Origin: Actinomyces respiraculi
GTDB lineage: Bacteria > Actinomycetota > Actinomycetes > Actinomycetales > Actinomycetaceae
Direction: 5' to 3'
DNA length: 64,000 nucleotides
Assembly (NCBI RefSeq): GCF_014595995.2
Contig: NZ_CP063989.1
Span: 2,542,001 to 2,606,000 of the forward strand
Part shown: positions 44,164 through 52,684 of the stretch, in pieces
Position numbering within the stretch: the first letter of the stretch is position 1
Layout of the letters: each line of letters opens with the position of its first letter
Position numbers and translations under genes: made by a program
Notes under the pieces: generated by a model
What the model saw: only the letters and a program-made list of their open reading frames with translations
The model's database searches: none
What the model was told of the DNA's origin: nothing

Positions 44164-44973
44164 ATGCGCCTGGCCACCTGGAACGTCAACTCCATCCGTA
44201 CCCGCGTCGACCGCGTCGTCGCCTTCCTCGAGCGCGAGGACATCGACGTCCTCGCCATGCAGGAGACCAAGTGCCGGCCCGACCAGTTCCCCTACGCACC
44301 CTTCGAGGCCGTCGGCTACCAGGTGGTCGCCCACGGCCTCAACCAGTGGAACGGGGTCGCCATCGCCTCTCGCCTCGGCCTGGAGGATGTCCAGACCTGC
44401 TTCCCCGGCCAGCCCGCCTGGGCCGCCACGCAGGACGCGGAGCCCGTCGTCGAGGCCCGGGCGCTCGGGGCGAGCGTGGGCACCTCGGCCGGGGCGGGGC
44501 CCGTACGCCTGTGGAGCCTGTACGTGCCCAACGGCCGCGAGCTGAGCCACCCCCACTACGCCTACAAGCTCGACTGGATGCGTGCCCTCACCCAGGGCCT
44601 CACCGGCTGGCTCGCGGACGATCCCTCCCAGAGCCTCGTCCTCGTCGGCGACTGGAACGTCGCACCGCTGGATGAGGACGTGTGGGACATGAGCGTCTTC
44701 GAGGGCGCCACCCACGTCTCAGAGCCCGAGCGCGCCGCCTTCCGTGCCCTGGCCGACGTCGGCATGGTCGAGGCCACCCGCGAGCGCGTGACCGGCTACA
44801 CCTACTGGGACTATCAGAAGCTGCGCTTCCCCCGGAACGAGGGCATGCGTATCGACTTCGTCTACGGCTCCCCGGCCTTCGAGGCCCGCGTGCGCGGCGC
44901 GGCCATCGACCGCGACGAGCGCAAGGGCAAGGGCGCCTCTGACCACGTTCCCGTCATCGTCGAGATCGACTGA
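44164..44973 (+). CDS. xth: Exodeoxyribonuclease III
   Basis: A 269-residue ExoIII/AP endonuclease acting in base excision repair. The order of motifs is canonical: TWNVNSIRTRVDRVV, MQETKCRPDQFP with the metal Glu, LYVPNGRELSHPHYAYKL, VGDWNVAPLDEDVWD and SDHVPVIVEID with the catalytic Asp-His. ATG at 44164 coincides with the conserved MRLATWN start; sequence before it is not conserved-looking. Converges with the serine hydrolase gene. Confidence 0.95.
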   Translation: MRLATWNVNSIRTRVDRVVAFLEREDIDVLAMQETKCRPDQFPYAPFEAVGYQVVAHGLNQWNGVAIASRLGLEDVQTCFPGQPAWAATQDAEPVVEARALGASVGTSAGAGPVRLWSLYVPNGRELSHPHYAYKLDWMRALTQGLTGWLADDPSQSLVLVGDWNVAPLDEDVWDMSVFEGATHVSEPERAAFRALADVGMVEATRERVTGYTYWDYQKLRFPRNEGMRIDFVYGSPAFEARVRGAAIDRDERKGKGASDHVPVIVEID

Positions 44974-45055
44974 GGCCGTGCCCGCCAGACAGTCAGTCGG
45001 TGGCCCACTGCTCGGTCGCCGTCGGCCCACCGGTCGGCCACGCCGGGCCGCTGAC

Positions 45056-45889
45056 CTACAGCGCCAGCACCTGGTCGCTCAGACCGGGCCACGCCTGGGC
45101 GTGCAGGCGCGAGAAGGGCTTAGTCCCCAGGAACACCGCCTCGCGCCCGGCCACCGGGTCCACCCAGAGGAAGGAGCCCGCCTGGCCGAAGTGCCCGAAG
45201 GTCTGCGGGCTGTTGTGCGCACCCGTCCAGTGCGGCGACTTGCCCCCACGGACCTCGACCCCCAGCCCGAAGTCGCAGGGGGACTGCCTGCCGTAGCCCG
45301 GCAGCACGCCGTCGAGACCCGGGCGCACCACCGTGCGCGCGCGCCGCGCCAGCTCCTCGCCCACGAGGGTCGGCGCCGCCAGCTCGCGGGCGAACAGCGA
45401 CAGGTCCTCCGCGCTGCCCTGGCCCGAGTAGGCCGGGGAACCGGGGATGAGGACGCTCGCCATCCCGAGGGGCTCGAGCACCGTCTGCTCGACCCACTCC
45501 TCCAGGCCCGTGCCGGTGGCCTCCACCAGCCGCTCCCCCAGGATCTCGATACCCCGGTTGGAGTAGATCCGGCGTTTGCCCGCGGGCGAGAGCACGGCGT
45601 CGGAGTCGAAGGCGACGCCCGAGGAGTGCGACAGCAGGTCCGCCACCGTCGCCCCCGGCAGCAGGCACGCCCCGTCGCGCTCCGGGGTTGCCGGGTCCTC
45701 GAGGTCGAGCATCCCGCGCTCGACCGCGACGAGCGCGCTCCAGGCGACCAGGGGCTTCGTCACCGAGGCGAGGGGGAAGACCTCGTCCACCGCCCCGGCC
45801 CTGGCGATGACCCGCCCCGCCTGGGTGACGACCAGCGCCGTCGGGAAGGTGAAGCGGGACAGGGCGGGCAGGGCCACGTCGTCGGACAT
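45056..45889 (-). CDS. Serine hydrolase of the class C beta-lactamase family
   Basis: A 277-residue cytoplasmic-looking member of the beta-lactamase/DD-peptidase superfamily. The nucleophile motif is SVTK (42-45), the second motif YSN (109-111), and a third-position stretch is HFGQAG near residue 245. No signal peptide is visible, which argues against antibiotic resistance and for an esterase or unknown hydrolase. ATG at 45889 has GAGGA six bases upstream. It follows the nitroreductase gene by 11 bp, so the two are probably co-transcribed. Confidence 0.88.
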   Translation of the reverse strand: MSDDVALPALSRFTFPTALVVTQAGRVIARAGAVDEVFPLASVTKPLVAWSALVAVERGMLDLEDPATPERDGACLLPGATVADLLSHSSGVAFDSDAVLSPAGKRRIYSNRGIEILGERLVEATGTGLEEWVEQTVLEPLGMASVLIPGSPAYSGQGSAEDLSLFARELAAPTLVGEELARRARTVVRPGLDGVLPGYGRQSPCDFGLGVEVRGGKSPHWTGAHNSPQTFGHFGQAGSFLWVDPVAGREAVFLGTKPFSRLHAQAWPGLSDQVLAL

Positions 45890-45900
45890 CGCGGGTCCTC

Positions 45901-46692
45901 TCAGGACAGGCACAGGCGCTGCTCGTGCAGCACCTCGCTCAACGGCATCATCGAGGCGCCACCCTTGCCCAGCATCCGGGCGATCTGCTCGGAGAAGGAG
46001 TCCACCCGCGTGTTGGCCGCGCGCAGGTCGTAGTAGTCGCGCACGGTGGTGTCGTAGTCGGCCAGCGCCTCCAGGTGCTCGGTCAGCTCCGGGTAGCGGT
46101 CGACGGCGCTCATGATCTCGCGCGGCAGGCGCGGCTTGTACTGCGGCTCCTGGGCGGGGTGGCCGACGAGCATGCCCACCAGGGGGAAGGTCCGCTCCGG
46201 CAGGCCCAGGGCGGTGATGACGCTGCGCACGTCGGTGAGGATGGAGCCGAGGTAGGTGGTGCCCAGCCCCAGGGACTCGGCCGCAACGACGACGTTCTGC
46301 GCGGCGATGATCGTGTCCTCAACGCCCTGGAGGAACAGGGTCGTGCGCTCCAGCGGCTCGAGGTCCACGCCCGCACGCTCGCGCAGGACGGCGTTGCGGT
46401 GCAGGTCGACGACGAAGACGAAGAGCTCGCCGTTGGAGCCGCCGACGTAGGGCTGGCCGGAGGAGGCGTGAAGGGCCGCGCGCACGGCGGGGTCGAGGAC
46501 GCGGATGACGGTGACCTGCTGCTGGAAGGAGGAGGTGGCGCCGTGGCGGGCGACCTCGAGCAGGGTCTCGACGACGTCCTCGCCGAGGGGCTCGGGCGTG
46601 TAGGCACGGATCGTGCGGTGCGCGAGCTGGGTGCGGATGGTCTCGTTGAGGACGGGGGCCGTGGGCGGGGTCACGAGGGCGTGGTGGGACAT
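45901..46692 (-). CDS. Nitroreductase-family NAD(P)H oxidoreductase (NfrA-like)
   Basis: A 263-residue FMN-dependent enzyme. The N-terminus (AHRTIRAYTPEPLGEDVVET) carries the FMN-phosphate-binding Arg pattern. GATSSFQQQVTVIRV, AQNVVVAAESLGLGTTYLGSI and LVGMLVGHPAQEPQYKPRLP are typical of the NfrA/SnrA branch, whose C-terminal extension is present. Likely reduces flavin, nitro compounds or disulfides. ATG at 46692 fits the family, though the ribosome site is unclear. Confidence 0.9.
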   Translation of the reverse strand: MSHHALVTPPTAPVLNETIRTQLAHRTIRAYTPEPLGEDVVETLLEVARHGATSSFQQQVTVIRVLDPAVRAALHASSGQPYVGGSNGELFVFVVDLHRNAVLRERAGVDLEPLERTTLFLQGVEDTIIAAQNVVVAAESLGLGTTYLGSILTDVRSVITALGLPERTFPLVGMLVGHPAQEPQYKPRLPREIMSAVDRYPELTEHLEALADYDTTVRDYYDLRAANTRVDSFSEQIARMLGKGGASMMPLSEVLHEQRLCLS

Positions 46693-46845
46693 GGGGGAAG
46701 GGTATGCCTGTGTGTCGCGACTGTGGACATTGCCGTCGCAACGCCCGCAACCACGTGGACAACACGCCGACATCACGCGGCTGTGGATGTGTACCCGACG
46801 GCATGGGAGGCGCCACGGCCCCGGCCGCGTCCTCACGGCCTTGTC

Positions 46846-46861
46846 TACTATCACCACAGTG
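46846..46861 (+). promoter_or_regulatory. -10 box of a leaderless promoter
   Basis: TACTAT (46846-46851) lies seven bases before the GTG of the exonuclease gene, so transcription should begin at the start codon. No Shine-Dalgarno sequence is present. Confidence 0.6.
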
Positions 46862-47569
46862 ACCTTCTACCGCCGTCCCCCATCCTCCGGACCGCAGCGC
46901 CCCGCCGCCCGCACCGGCTACGCCGTCGTCGACCTGGAGACGACGGGACTGTCCCCGGCCAGGGACGCGGTCCTGGAGATCGGGCTCGTCCTGGCCGACG
47001 GCGACGGCCGGGTCGAGCGCGAGTGGTCCACCCTCGTGCACCCCAGCCCCGGCCGGACCGTCGAGGTGGGGCCGTCACGCATCCACGGCCTGGTCGCCGA
47101 GGACCTCGACGGCGCGCCGTCGATCGCACAGGTCGCGGACCTGCTCGTGAGCGAGCTCGCCGGGCGGGTGGTCGTGGCGCACAACGCGCGCTTCGACGTC
47201 GGCTTCCTCACCGCGGCGCTGGGGCGCACCGGGCACCTGGTGGGCCAGGCGCGTGTGCCCCGCATGTGCACGATGGAGTGGGCCCGGCACTTCGTGCCCG
47301 TGCACTCGCGCCGACTCACCTCCTGCTGTGAGGCCGCGGGCGTCGTCATCGGCCGCCACCACAGTGCGCTCGACGACGCCGAGGCGGCGGCGGGGCTGCT
47401 GGCCCACTATCTGCACGTGGGCGCCGGACGGGGCGAGGCGGTGCCGTGGTGGCGCACGCTTGATCAGGCGGCGGCCTTCGACGGGTGGTCCTGGGACCCG
47501 CAGGCGGCCCAGGCCCAGCGTGCGCGTCTCAAGCCCCGCACAGGCGTCCCCGGTGTCCCCCGAGACTGA
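46859..47569 (+). CDS. DEDDh-family 3'-5' exonuclease
   Basis: A 236-residue protein related to the epsilon proofreading subunit and RNase T. The four acidic positions and the general base are present: VVDLETTGL (Asp, Glu), HNARFDVGFL (Asp), and HSALDDAEAA (His, Asp). A 50-residue C-terminal extension ends in a basic stretch. Unlike full DnaQ-like fusions it has no helicase or BRCT domain. GTG at 46859 follows a -10 box directly. It could serve in repair or RNA/DNA trimming; specificity is unknown. Confidence 0.9.
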   Translation: MTFYRRPPSSGPQRPAARTGYAVVDLETTGLSPARDAVLEIGLVLADGDGRVEREWSTLVHPSPGRTVEVGPSRIHGLVAEDLDGAPSIAQVADLLVSELAGRVVVAHNARFDVGFLTAALGRTGHLVGQARVPRMCTMEWARHFVPVHSRRLTSCCEAAGVVIGRHHSALDDAEAAAGLLAHYLHVGAGRGEAVPWWRTLDQAAAFDGWSWDPQAAQAQRARLKPRTGVPGVPRD

Positions 47570-47625
47570 CCCCGCCCGCCCTCTCCCCTCTCCCTCCGAG
47601 GAGTTGGGCGGGGGACGGTAGCGGG

Positions 47626-48768
47626 TCAGAGGGCGACGAGGAAGCCGTCCTCGTCGAGGATGACGCCGCCGGTCGCCTCGGCGACGGCACCCGCCAGGCG
47701 CTCAATGAGCTCGGTCGCGGCTGCGCGCCCGCGCCGACCCTCCTCAGAGATCCGCTGCGGGTCACGGTCCCGCGAGTTCTGCGGCACCCACACGAGCGAG
47801 TAGACCGCGCCGCCGGTCTCGGCCCACGGCGCCCCCGACACCGCCAGCGGCAGGAGCTCTGTGCCCCCCACGCGCAGCTCGACCAGCCCCATCGTGCTCT
47901 GCGCGGGGTCCACCGGGCCGGTGAGGGCGTAGCCGTCGAGCACGGGCTCCAGAACACCGCCCTCAGCCGCCACCTGCTCAGCCTCGATGAGCATCTGCGC
48001 GTGGCGCTCCTCAGCAGCCTTCCACGCCCGGTCGAGGACATCCGCCCCCAGGCGCTCGGTCAGGCGCTCGAGCTCCTGCGGGTCCATCGCCGCCAGCCCG
48101 ATGGGCGCACCCGGCACCGGCTCCGCCAGCTGGTGGCGCATGCCGGGTGCGAGGGGAGCCACCAGCGCCTCGGCGGCATCCGGGGCCAGCCACACCGGGG
48201 CGTACACGTCCAGGTTGACGGCCGTCGCCGGGTCCGGCTGCACGAGCACCGAGCGGCGCGTCATCCTTCCTCGACCGTCCGTCCCGGCGTCGCCCTGCAG
48301 CAGCAGCGCACCGGCCAGGCGCCGCGCGATGGAGCGCAGCCGGGTGAGCACCAGCAGCTCGCTGCCCTCCGGCTGGGCCAGGGGGAAGGCATCCGCCACC
48401 GGATCGAGGCCCGCGAGCGCCTCGGGCAGCGGGCCGCCGCGCACTGTCGGCGTCTCCAGGATCATGATCGACGCCGCCCAGTCGGGCAGTCCCAGCAGCC
48501 GGCGCAGCTCGGCGTCGAGGGGCCAGGGCCCTTGCAGCTCCGCCCCCGGCATGAGCTGCAGGCGCGAGACACCCACCCAGCCGGCGTGCTCGTCGAGGGA
48601 CAGGGCCAGGGCCTCGACCTCCTCGACGGCGACGTCGTCGGCCAGGACGAGTGCGTGGCACACGTCCAGCCGCCCCACGGGCAGCATCCCGACGGCGGAG
48701 AAGGTCGTCGTGTCACTCGGCAGGGAGACCGAGAGGTCCCCCGACAGCCCGGCCAGGGACTCGCTCAT
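47626..48768 (-). CDS. Conserved-looking acidic protein, unknown
   Basis: A 380-residue Ala/Leu/Glu-rich soluble protein with no signal peptide, membrane helix or motif I recognise. Its ATG overlaps the dcd stop by four bases, so it is translated from the dcd transcript. An operon with a nucleotide-pool enzyme is the only contextual clue. Good codon bias and the coupling support it as a real gene. Confidence 0.75.
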   Translation of the reverse strand: MSESLAGLSGDLSVSLPSDTTTFSAVGMLPVGRLDVCHALVLADDVAVEEVEALALSLDEHAGWVGVSRLQLMPGAELQGPWPLDAELRRLLGLPDWAASIMILETPTVRGGPLPEALAGLDPVADAFPLAQPEGSELLVLTRLRSIARRLAGALLLQGDAGTDGRGRMTRRSVLVQPDPATAVNLDVYAPVWLAPDAAEALVAPLAPGMRHQLAEPVPGAPIGLAAMDPQELERLTERLGADVLDRAWKAAEERHAQMLIEAEQVAAEGGVLEPVLDGYALTGPVDPAQSTMGLVELRVGGTELLPLAVSGAPWAETGGAVYSLVWVPQNSRDRDPQRISEEGRRGRAAATELIERLAGAVAEATGGVILDEDGFLVAL

Positions 48769-49418
48769 GCCTGCGCGCCGGCGGGACCGGCGTCCGGGTA
48801 GGAGGCAACGCCATCGGTGTCATCGGTCCGGGTGCCCGGGTCATCGATGCGGATGCGATGGAAGGACAGGTGCGAACGCGAGGCGGTGGGGCCGCGCTGG
48901 CCCTGGTAGCGCGAGCCCGTCGCACCGTGCCCATAGGGTGCCTCGGCGGGGCTGGAGAGGCGGAAGAAGCACAGCTGGCCGACCTTCATCCCCGGCCAGA
49001 GCTTGATCGGCATGGTCGCCGTGTTGCTCAGCTCGAGGGTGACGTGGCCGGTGAAGCCCGGGTCGATGAAGCCGGCGGTCGAGTGGGTGAGCAGGCCCAG
49101 GCGGCCGAGTGAGGACTTGCCCTCCAGGCGGGCGGCGACGTCGTCGGGCAGGGTGACCCGCTCATAGGTGGCCCCCAGGACGAACTCACCGGGGTGAAGG
49201 ATGAAGGGCTCGTCGGGGCCGACGTCGACCAGGTGGGTGAGCTCGCTCTGCTCGACGGCCGGGTCGATGACCGGGTAGCGGTGGTTGTCGAAGAGGCGGA
49301 ACCAGCGGTCAAGGCGTACGTCGATGGAGGCCGGCTGGATCATCTGCGGGTCGTAGGGGTCCAGGGCTACGCGCCCGGACTCGAGCTCGGCACGGATGTC
49401 ACGGTCTGAGAGCAGCAC
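48765..49418 (-). CDS. dcd: dCTP deaminase, probably bifunctional with dUTPase
   Basis: A 217-residue trimeric enzyme converting dCTP toward dUMP. It has [17 protein letters not shown], the active-site block [39 protein letters not shown], and the nucleotide-closing tail [11 protein letters not shown]. It closely follows the mycobacterial form, which performs both reactions, with an extra C-terminal tail of about 30 residues. The GTG at 49418 gives the family start [14 protein letters not shown] lies about 9 bases upstream, so the message may be leaderless. Confidence 0.94.
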   Translation of the reverse strand: MLLSDRDIRAELESGRVALDPYDPQMIQPASIDVRLDRWFRLFDNHRYPVIDPAVEQSELTHLVDVGPDEPFILHPGEFVLGATYERVTLPDDVAARLEGKSSLGRLGLLTHSTAGFIDPGFTGHVTLELSNTATMPIKLWPGMKVGQLCFFRLSSPAEAPYGHGATGSRYQGQRGPTASRSHLSFHRIRIDDPGTRTDDTDGVASYPDAGPAGAQA

Positions 49419-49551
49419 GGGAGAGATTGTGCCAGGCGGGTCTGTGTGCCGCCTACGCGCCGCCCGATCCCGCCGTCGGCAGGTTCCGACGGCGGTGGGC
49501 TCCGACGCCGGCCGGTTCCGACGGTGGTGGGCCCGCCGGGAGCGGGAACGC

Positions 49552-49591
49552 CGACGGTGGCGCCCCACCGGGAGGTGGGGCGCCACCGTCG
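49552..49591 (-). terminator. Terminator of the TM2-domain gene
   Basis: A perfect 18-bp stem (CGACGGTGGCGCCCCACC with its complement) around the loop GGGA, a few bases after the stop at 49598. Confidence 0.9.
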
Positions 49592-49597
49592 TCGGCC

Positions 49598-50008
49598 TCA
49601 GGGTTGGAGCGGGTAGCCGTTCGCGTCAACGCCCCACGGCTGCTGACCCGGCTGCGCCGAGAAGATGAGGACTCCCTCGATGATGGCCCAGATCCAGGAG
49701 ACCCAGGACAGGATGCCGAACGAGAGCACCGAGATGAGCAGCTGGGCGACAGCGCGGCCGGTGTGTCCGAGGTAGAAGTTGTGGATGCCCAGGGCTCCCA
49801 GGAAGATGGCGAGCAGGCCGGCCGCCATCTTGGACTTCTGGGAGTAGACGCCCTGGGGCGGGACTCCCGGCATCTGCTGCTGGTATGCCTGGCCGGGGTA
49901 GGCCTGACCCTGGAACTCCTGGCCCTGGTAGGCCTGGCCGAGGTAGGGATCGCCGCCGGGAACCGGGCCGTACTGGTCCTGGCCGGGGGGCGTGGGGTTG
50001 CTCGTCAT
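49598..50008 (-). CDS. TM2-domain membrane protein
   Basis: A 136-residue protein. A Gln/Gly/Pro/Tyr-rich N-terminus with repeated GQAYQGQ-like units (about 20-50) precedes the TM2 domain: [33 protein letters not shown], and a second helix with [19 protein letters not shown]2 proteins are small two-helix proteins of unclear role. GGGAGGA precedes the ATG. Single gene with its own hairpin, adjacent to the tRNA. Confidence 0.9.
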   Translation of the reverse strand: MTSNPTPPGQDQYGPVPGGDPYLGQAYQGQEFQGQAYPGQAYQQQMPGVPPQGVYSQKSKMAAGLLAIFLGALGIHNFYLGHTGRAVAQLLISVLSFGILSWVSWIWAIIEGVLIFSAQPGQQPWGVDANGYPLQP

Positions 50009-50088
50009 GCTGTTGTCCTCCCGAGCGGTGATTGTCCGCTCCTGGATCGGGTACTGTATGCTTCCAGCACCTCACCGGTGGTGAGCGC

Positions 50089-50162
50089 GCGGGTGTAGTT
50101 CAATGGTAGAACTTCAGCTTCCCAAGTTGACAGCGCGGGTTCGATTCCCGTCACCCGCTCCA
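50089..50162 (+). tRNA. tRNA-Gly (anticodon CCC), CCA encoded
   Basis: The acceptor stem GCGGGTG pairs with CACCCGC, the discriminator is T and CCA is encoded. The D-arm (TAGTTCAATGGTAGAA), the anticodon loop TTCCCAA reading CCC, and the T-arm (GCGGGTTCGATTCCCGT) fold normally. It decodes GGG. Confidence 0.93.
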
Positions 50163-50423
50163 ACGGCCGACCTTCCCAAGGGCGGCCTTCGCCGTCCTCG
50201 GGCCCTGTCCCGTGACCCTCGTCCCATAGGCCCCTGACTCCTCGGCCACTCGCTCGCACCCTGTCCCGTCGCAGAATCCGCTGATTTCCTCAGACGCGTC
50301 TCACCTGAGCTCATCGACACACGAAGTGCAGTGGGTGAAGTGTTGGCGGGGATGTCCTTCGAGAAACGTCGACACACGTCCGCCCCCGAGTCCTTCACGC
50401 TCGCTTCAACCACCACAGTGCAC
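50163..50423. other. Gene-free interval after tRNA-Gly
   Basis: No gene is seen in these 261 bp. ATCGACACACGA-like and GTCGACACACGT-like words occur at about 50313 and 50369. No duplicated tRNA 3' end or integrase is visible, so there is no evidence of an integrated element. Confidence 0.6.
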
Positions 50424-51140
50424 TCAGAACAGCGCGCCCGCGCCCGCGCGCCACACGGCCCAGGTCGCGCCGACGTTGGCGAGAGCCCAGGTGGCGAGCC
50501 AGAACCAGGCGGGCAGGTGCGTGAGGGCGGCGAGGGTCCCGGGGTCCTGCGTGCGGTCGTGCGAGCGGGCGACGGCGGCCAGACCGTCCCATGCCATGAG
50601 TAGCAGCACGAGCCCCACACCGGTGACGAGTCCGGCCCGCAGCGGCACGCCCGCCGCGTCGCCGAACCAGAAGGTCAGGGCGCTGAGCACGGCCGCGAGC
50701 GCCACGAGGCCTCCGGTTCGCCAGGACCGGGCCATGACGAGCAGCAGGAGCAGCATCACAGTGCCGACGGCGGTGACCACCCCGGCCCAGCCGTTCAGGG
50801 CGGCGACGACGAGCCCCGCCCCGAGGGCCGCGGGCGCGGGGTAGCCCGACCAGGTGGTGAGGATTCTCCCCAGGCCCCGCTCGGGCCCGCTGGTGACGGC
50901 GGCGCCGGACAGGTCCTTGGCGACGGTGAAGCCGTGGAAGCGTCGGCCGACGAGTATCCCGACGGCGGCGTGGCCGGCCTCGTGCACAAGCGTGCCGAGG
51001 GCGCGGGCCCAGCGTCGGGCCGGTGGCAGGAGGAGGGCGGCGGCAACAAGCACGAACGCGGGCCACAGGGCGCCGCCGACGGGCGACTGGGCCAGGCGCA
51101 CGAGCAGCTCCGCAAGGACGGGGTTGTCAGTCGTGCTCAC
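50424..51140 (-). CDS. M50-family (site-2-protease-like) membrane metallopeptidase
   Basis: A 238-residue protein with about seven membrane helices. The zinc-binding HEAGH begins at H53 just after helix 2, followed by AAVGILVGRRFHGFTV, which fits M50B-type proteases of actinobacteria. The third metal ligand is less clear. The substrate is unknown; the family performs intramembrane or juxtamembrane cleavage. GTG at 51140 is chosen over an upstream GTG because the conserved-looking protein starts there. Confidence 0.8.
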   Translation of the reverse strand: MSTTDNPVLAELLVRLAQSPVGGALWPAFVLVAAALLLPPARRWARALGTLVHEAGHAAVGILVGRRFHGFTVAKDLSGAAVTSGPERGLGRILTTWSGYPAPAALGAGLVVAALNGWAGVVTAVGTVMLLLLLVMARSWRTGGLVALAAVLSALTFWFGDAAGVPLRAGLVTGVGLVLLLMAWDGLAAVARSHDRTQDPGTLAALTHLPAWFWLATWALANVGATWAVWRAGAGALF

Positions 51141-51240
51141 AGCGAGCAGTGTGCCAGGCACCGCTGTCACCACTCAGACCATTGCCTCCCCGTCACCTGT
51201 GAGTCGGGCCGTGGGGCCAGCACGTGACCCCAGTGCCCCG

Positions 51241-51304
51241 CGAGTTCGAGGGCTCGGTGTCGAGCTCGAGCCCTTCGCCCTCGAACTCGGCACCCTCGAA
51301 CTCG
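51241..51304. repeat. Inverted repeat with a duplicated arm
   Basis: CGAGTTCGAGGG (51241-51252) is complementary to CCCTCGAACTCG, which occurs twice, at 51278-51289 and 51293-51304, 15 bp apart. It lies between the divergent M50 and NUDIX genes. Either right arm could pair with the left one. Confidence 0.8.
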
Positions 51305-51370
51305 GCGCCACCAGGACGGAGCGGGGCGGAAGCACTGCGACGGCCGGGATCGTGGCGCGGCTCGGCGCGC

Positions 51371-51385
51371 TAAGGTCCCTCCATG
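51371..51385 (+). promoter_or_regulatory. -10 box of a leaderless promoter before the NUDIX gene
   Basis: TAAGGT (51371-51376) ends six bases before the ATG and there is no ribosome site, implying a leaderless mRNA. The same hexamer precedes the TetR gene. Confidence 0.55.
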
Positions 51386-51865
51386 GCCCTGCCCTACCCG
51401 CGTCTTGTCGTCTCGGCCGCTATCCTCGACTCCCTCGAGCATCCGACGGCGATGCTGTGCGCCGCACGCTCCTACCCCGCCGAGCACGCCGGGCAGTACG
51501 AGCTGCCGGGCGGCAAGGTGGACCCCGGCGAGACGCCCGAGGGGGCCCTGGTGCGCGAGCTCGACGAGGAGCTGTCCCTCGCCATCCGCCCGGGCGCGGA
51601 GCTGAGGCCCCCGGAGCACCTCGCCATCGGCGCGCCGGAGCCGGACCCGACCTTCCCCCGTGACACCGCCCCGGCCTGGCCGGCGATGCACGGCTACCGC
51701 ATGCGGGTCTGGCTCGCCGAGCCGGCCGATCCGCACCGCGCGCTCCGCCCCGGCAGTGCGCACGAGTCCGTGCGCTGGGTGCCGCTCGATGAGGTGGAGG
51801 TTCTGGACTGGCTGCCGGCGGACCTGCCGATCCTCACGGGTCTGCGGGCCCTGCTCTCACGCTGA
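51383..51865 (+). CDS. NUDIX hydrolase (MutT-like)
   Basis: A 160-residue NUDIX protein. The Nudix box runs from GGKVDPGETPEGALVREL to DEELSL and keeps all metal-binding Glu residues; the usual final Gly is Ser. The general form (VVSAAILDSLEHPTAMLCAA at the N-terminus) resembles (deoxy)nucleoside triphosphate pyrophosphohydrolases such as MutT, which remove oxidised nucleotides, but the substrate is not certain. Confidence 0.9.
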   Translation: MALPYPRLVVSAAILDSLEHPTAMLCAARSYPAEHAGQYELPGGKVDPGETPEGALVRELDEELSLAIRPGAELRPPEHLAIGAPEPDPTFPRDTAPAWPAMHGYRMRVWLAEPADPHRALRPGSAHESVRWVPLDEVEVLDWLPADLPILTGLRALLSR

Positions 51866-51932
51866 GCCCCCGGTCGCAGCCACCTCCGGGGTCCACATGC
51901 TGACGGATTTCCCATCGACGTCACCTTCCCGG

Positions 51933-51948
51933 TAAGGTCAGCCTTATG
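51933..51948 (+). promoter_or_regulatory. -10 box of a leaderless promoter before the TetR gene
   Basis: TAAGGT (51933-51938) lies seven bases before the ATG. AAGG...CCTT half-sites flank the predicted start site and could be an autoregulatory operator. Confidence 0.5.
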
Positions 51949-52626
51949 CCCAAGATTATGGGGAGCTCGTTGGCCGAGCACCGCGAACGCACCCGAAACG
52001 CTCTCTTCGATGCGCTCTCGGAGCTCATGGCCCACCGATCCTTCGACAAGATCACCCTGTCCGACGTCGCCGCCCACGCCGGGGTCGGGCGCACCGCGGT
52101 GTACAACCACTTCGCGGACAAGGAGGACCTGCTCCTGGCCTTCATGGAGCACGAGACCGCCCGCTACGCCGAGCAGCTCTCCCGCGCCCTGACCGGTGTT
52201 GAGGACCCCATCGACCGCCTGCGCATCTACGTGCGCCAGCAGGCGATCGTCAAGCGCAGCTATCACTTCCCGACGACGGGCCCCCTGTCCTCCGCCGTCT
52301 CCCGCAGCACCGCCGGGCGCCTGCGCGCCCACGCCGGCCTCATGGCGCAGATGCTCGCGCAGATCCTCACCGACGCCATGGACTCCGGCGTCATCCCGCG
52401 CCAGGACCCCGCCCAGGTCATCCCGCTCGTGCACGCCTGCGTCATGGGCGGGCGCCCGACGCCGACGGACCCGCAGCAGCGTGCCGCCTACCTCGCGGCG
52501 CTCGACGCCTTCGTGCTGCGCGCCGTGGGCGCCCCCGTGCCGCACCACGACGTCCCGGTGCTCGTGCGCTCCTCGGCGACCGAGCCGGAGACGCCCGCGA
52601 AGCCCCCGGTCGCCGCCGCCGGCTGA
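51946..52626 (+). CDS. TetR-family transcriptional regulator
   Basis: A 226-residue TetR/AcrR regulator. The DNA-binding domain (about 10-60) contains the helix-turn-helix TLSDVAAHAGVGRTAVYNHF and the following FADKEDLLLAFM. The C-terminal ligand domain is unrecognised and ends in a Pro/Ala-rich tail. No drug-efflux or metabolic target gene is adjacent; the cluster downstream converges on it. Autoregulation is possible from half-sites at its start. Confidence 0.92.
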   Translation: MPKIMGSSLAEHRERTRNALFDALSELMAHRSFDKITLSDVAAHAGVGRTAVYNHFADKEDLLLAFMEHETARYAEQLSRALTGVEDPIDRLRIYVRQQAIVKRSYHFPTTGPLSSAVSRSTAGRLRAHAGLMAQMLAQILTDAMDSGVIPRQDPAQVIPLVHACVMGGRPTPTDPQQRAAYLAALDAFVLRAVGAPVPHHDVPVLVRSSATEPETPAKPPVAAAG

Positions 52627-52684
52627 GCGACAGGCAACCGTCGGAGCGACTCGCCCGCCGCCTGGGCGACCCGACGCGTGGCCA

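Noticed and set aside
45056..45889. Antibiotic-resistance beta-lactamase
   Set aside because: The catalytic motifs are present but no signal peptide is, and the operon partner is a nitroreductase. A cytoplasmic hydrolase is more likely.
50089..50423. tRNA-Gly as an integration site for a mobile element
   Set aside because: No integrase and no second copy of the tRNA 3' end were found in the flanking sequence.
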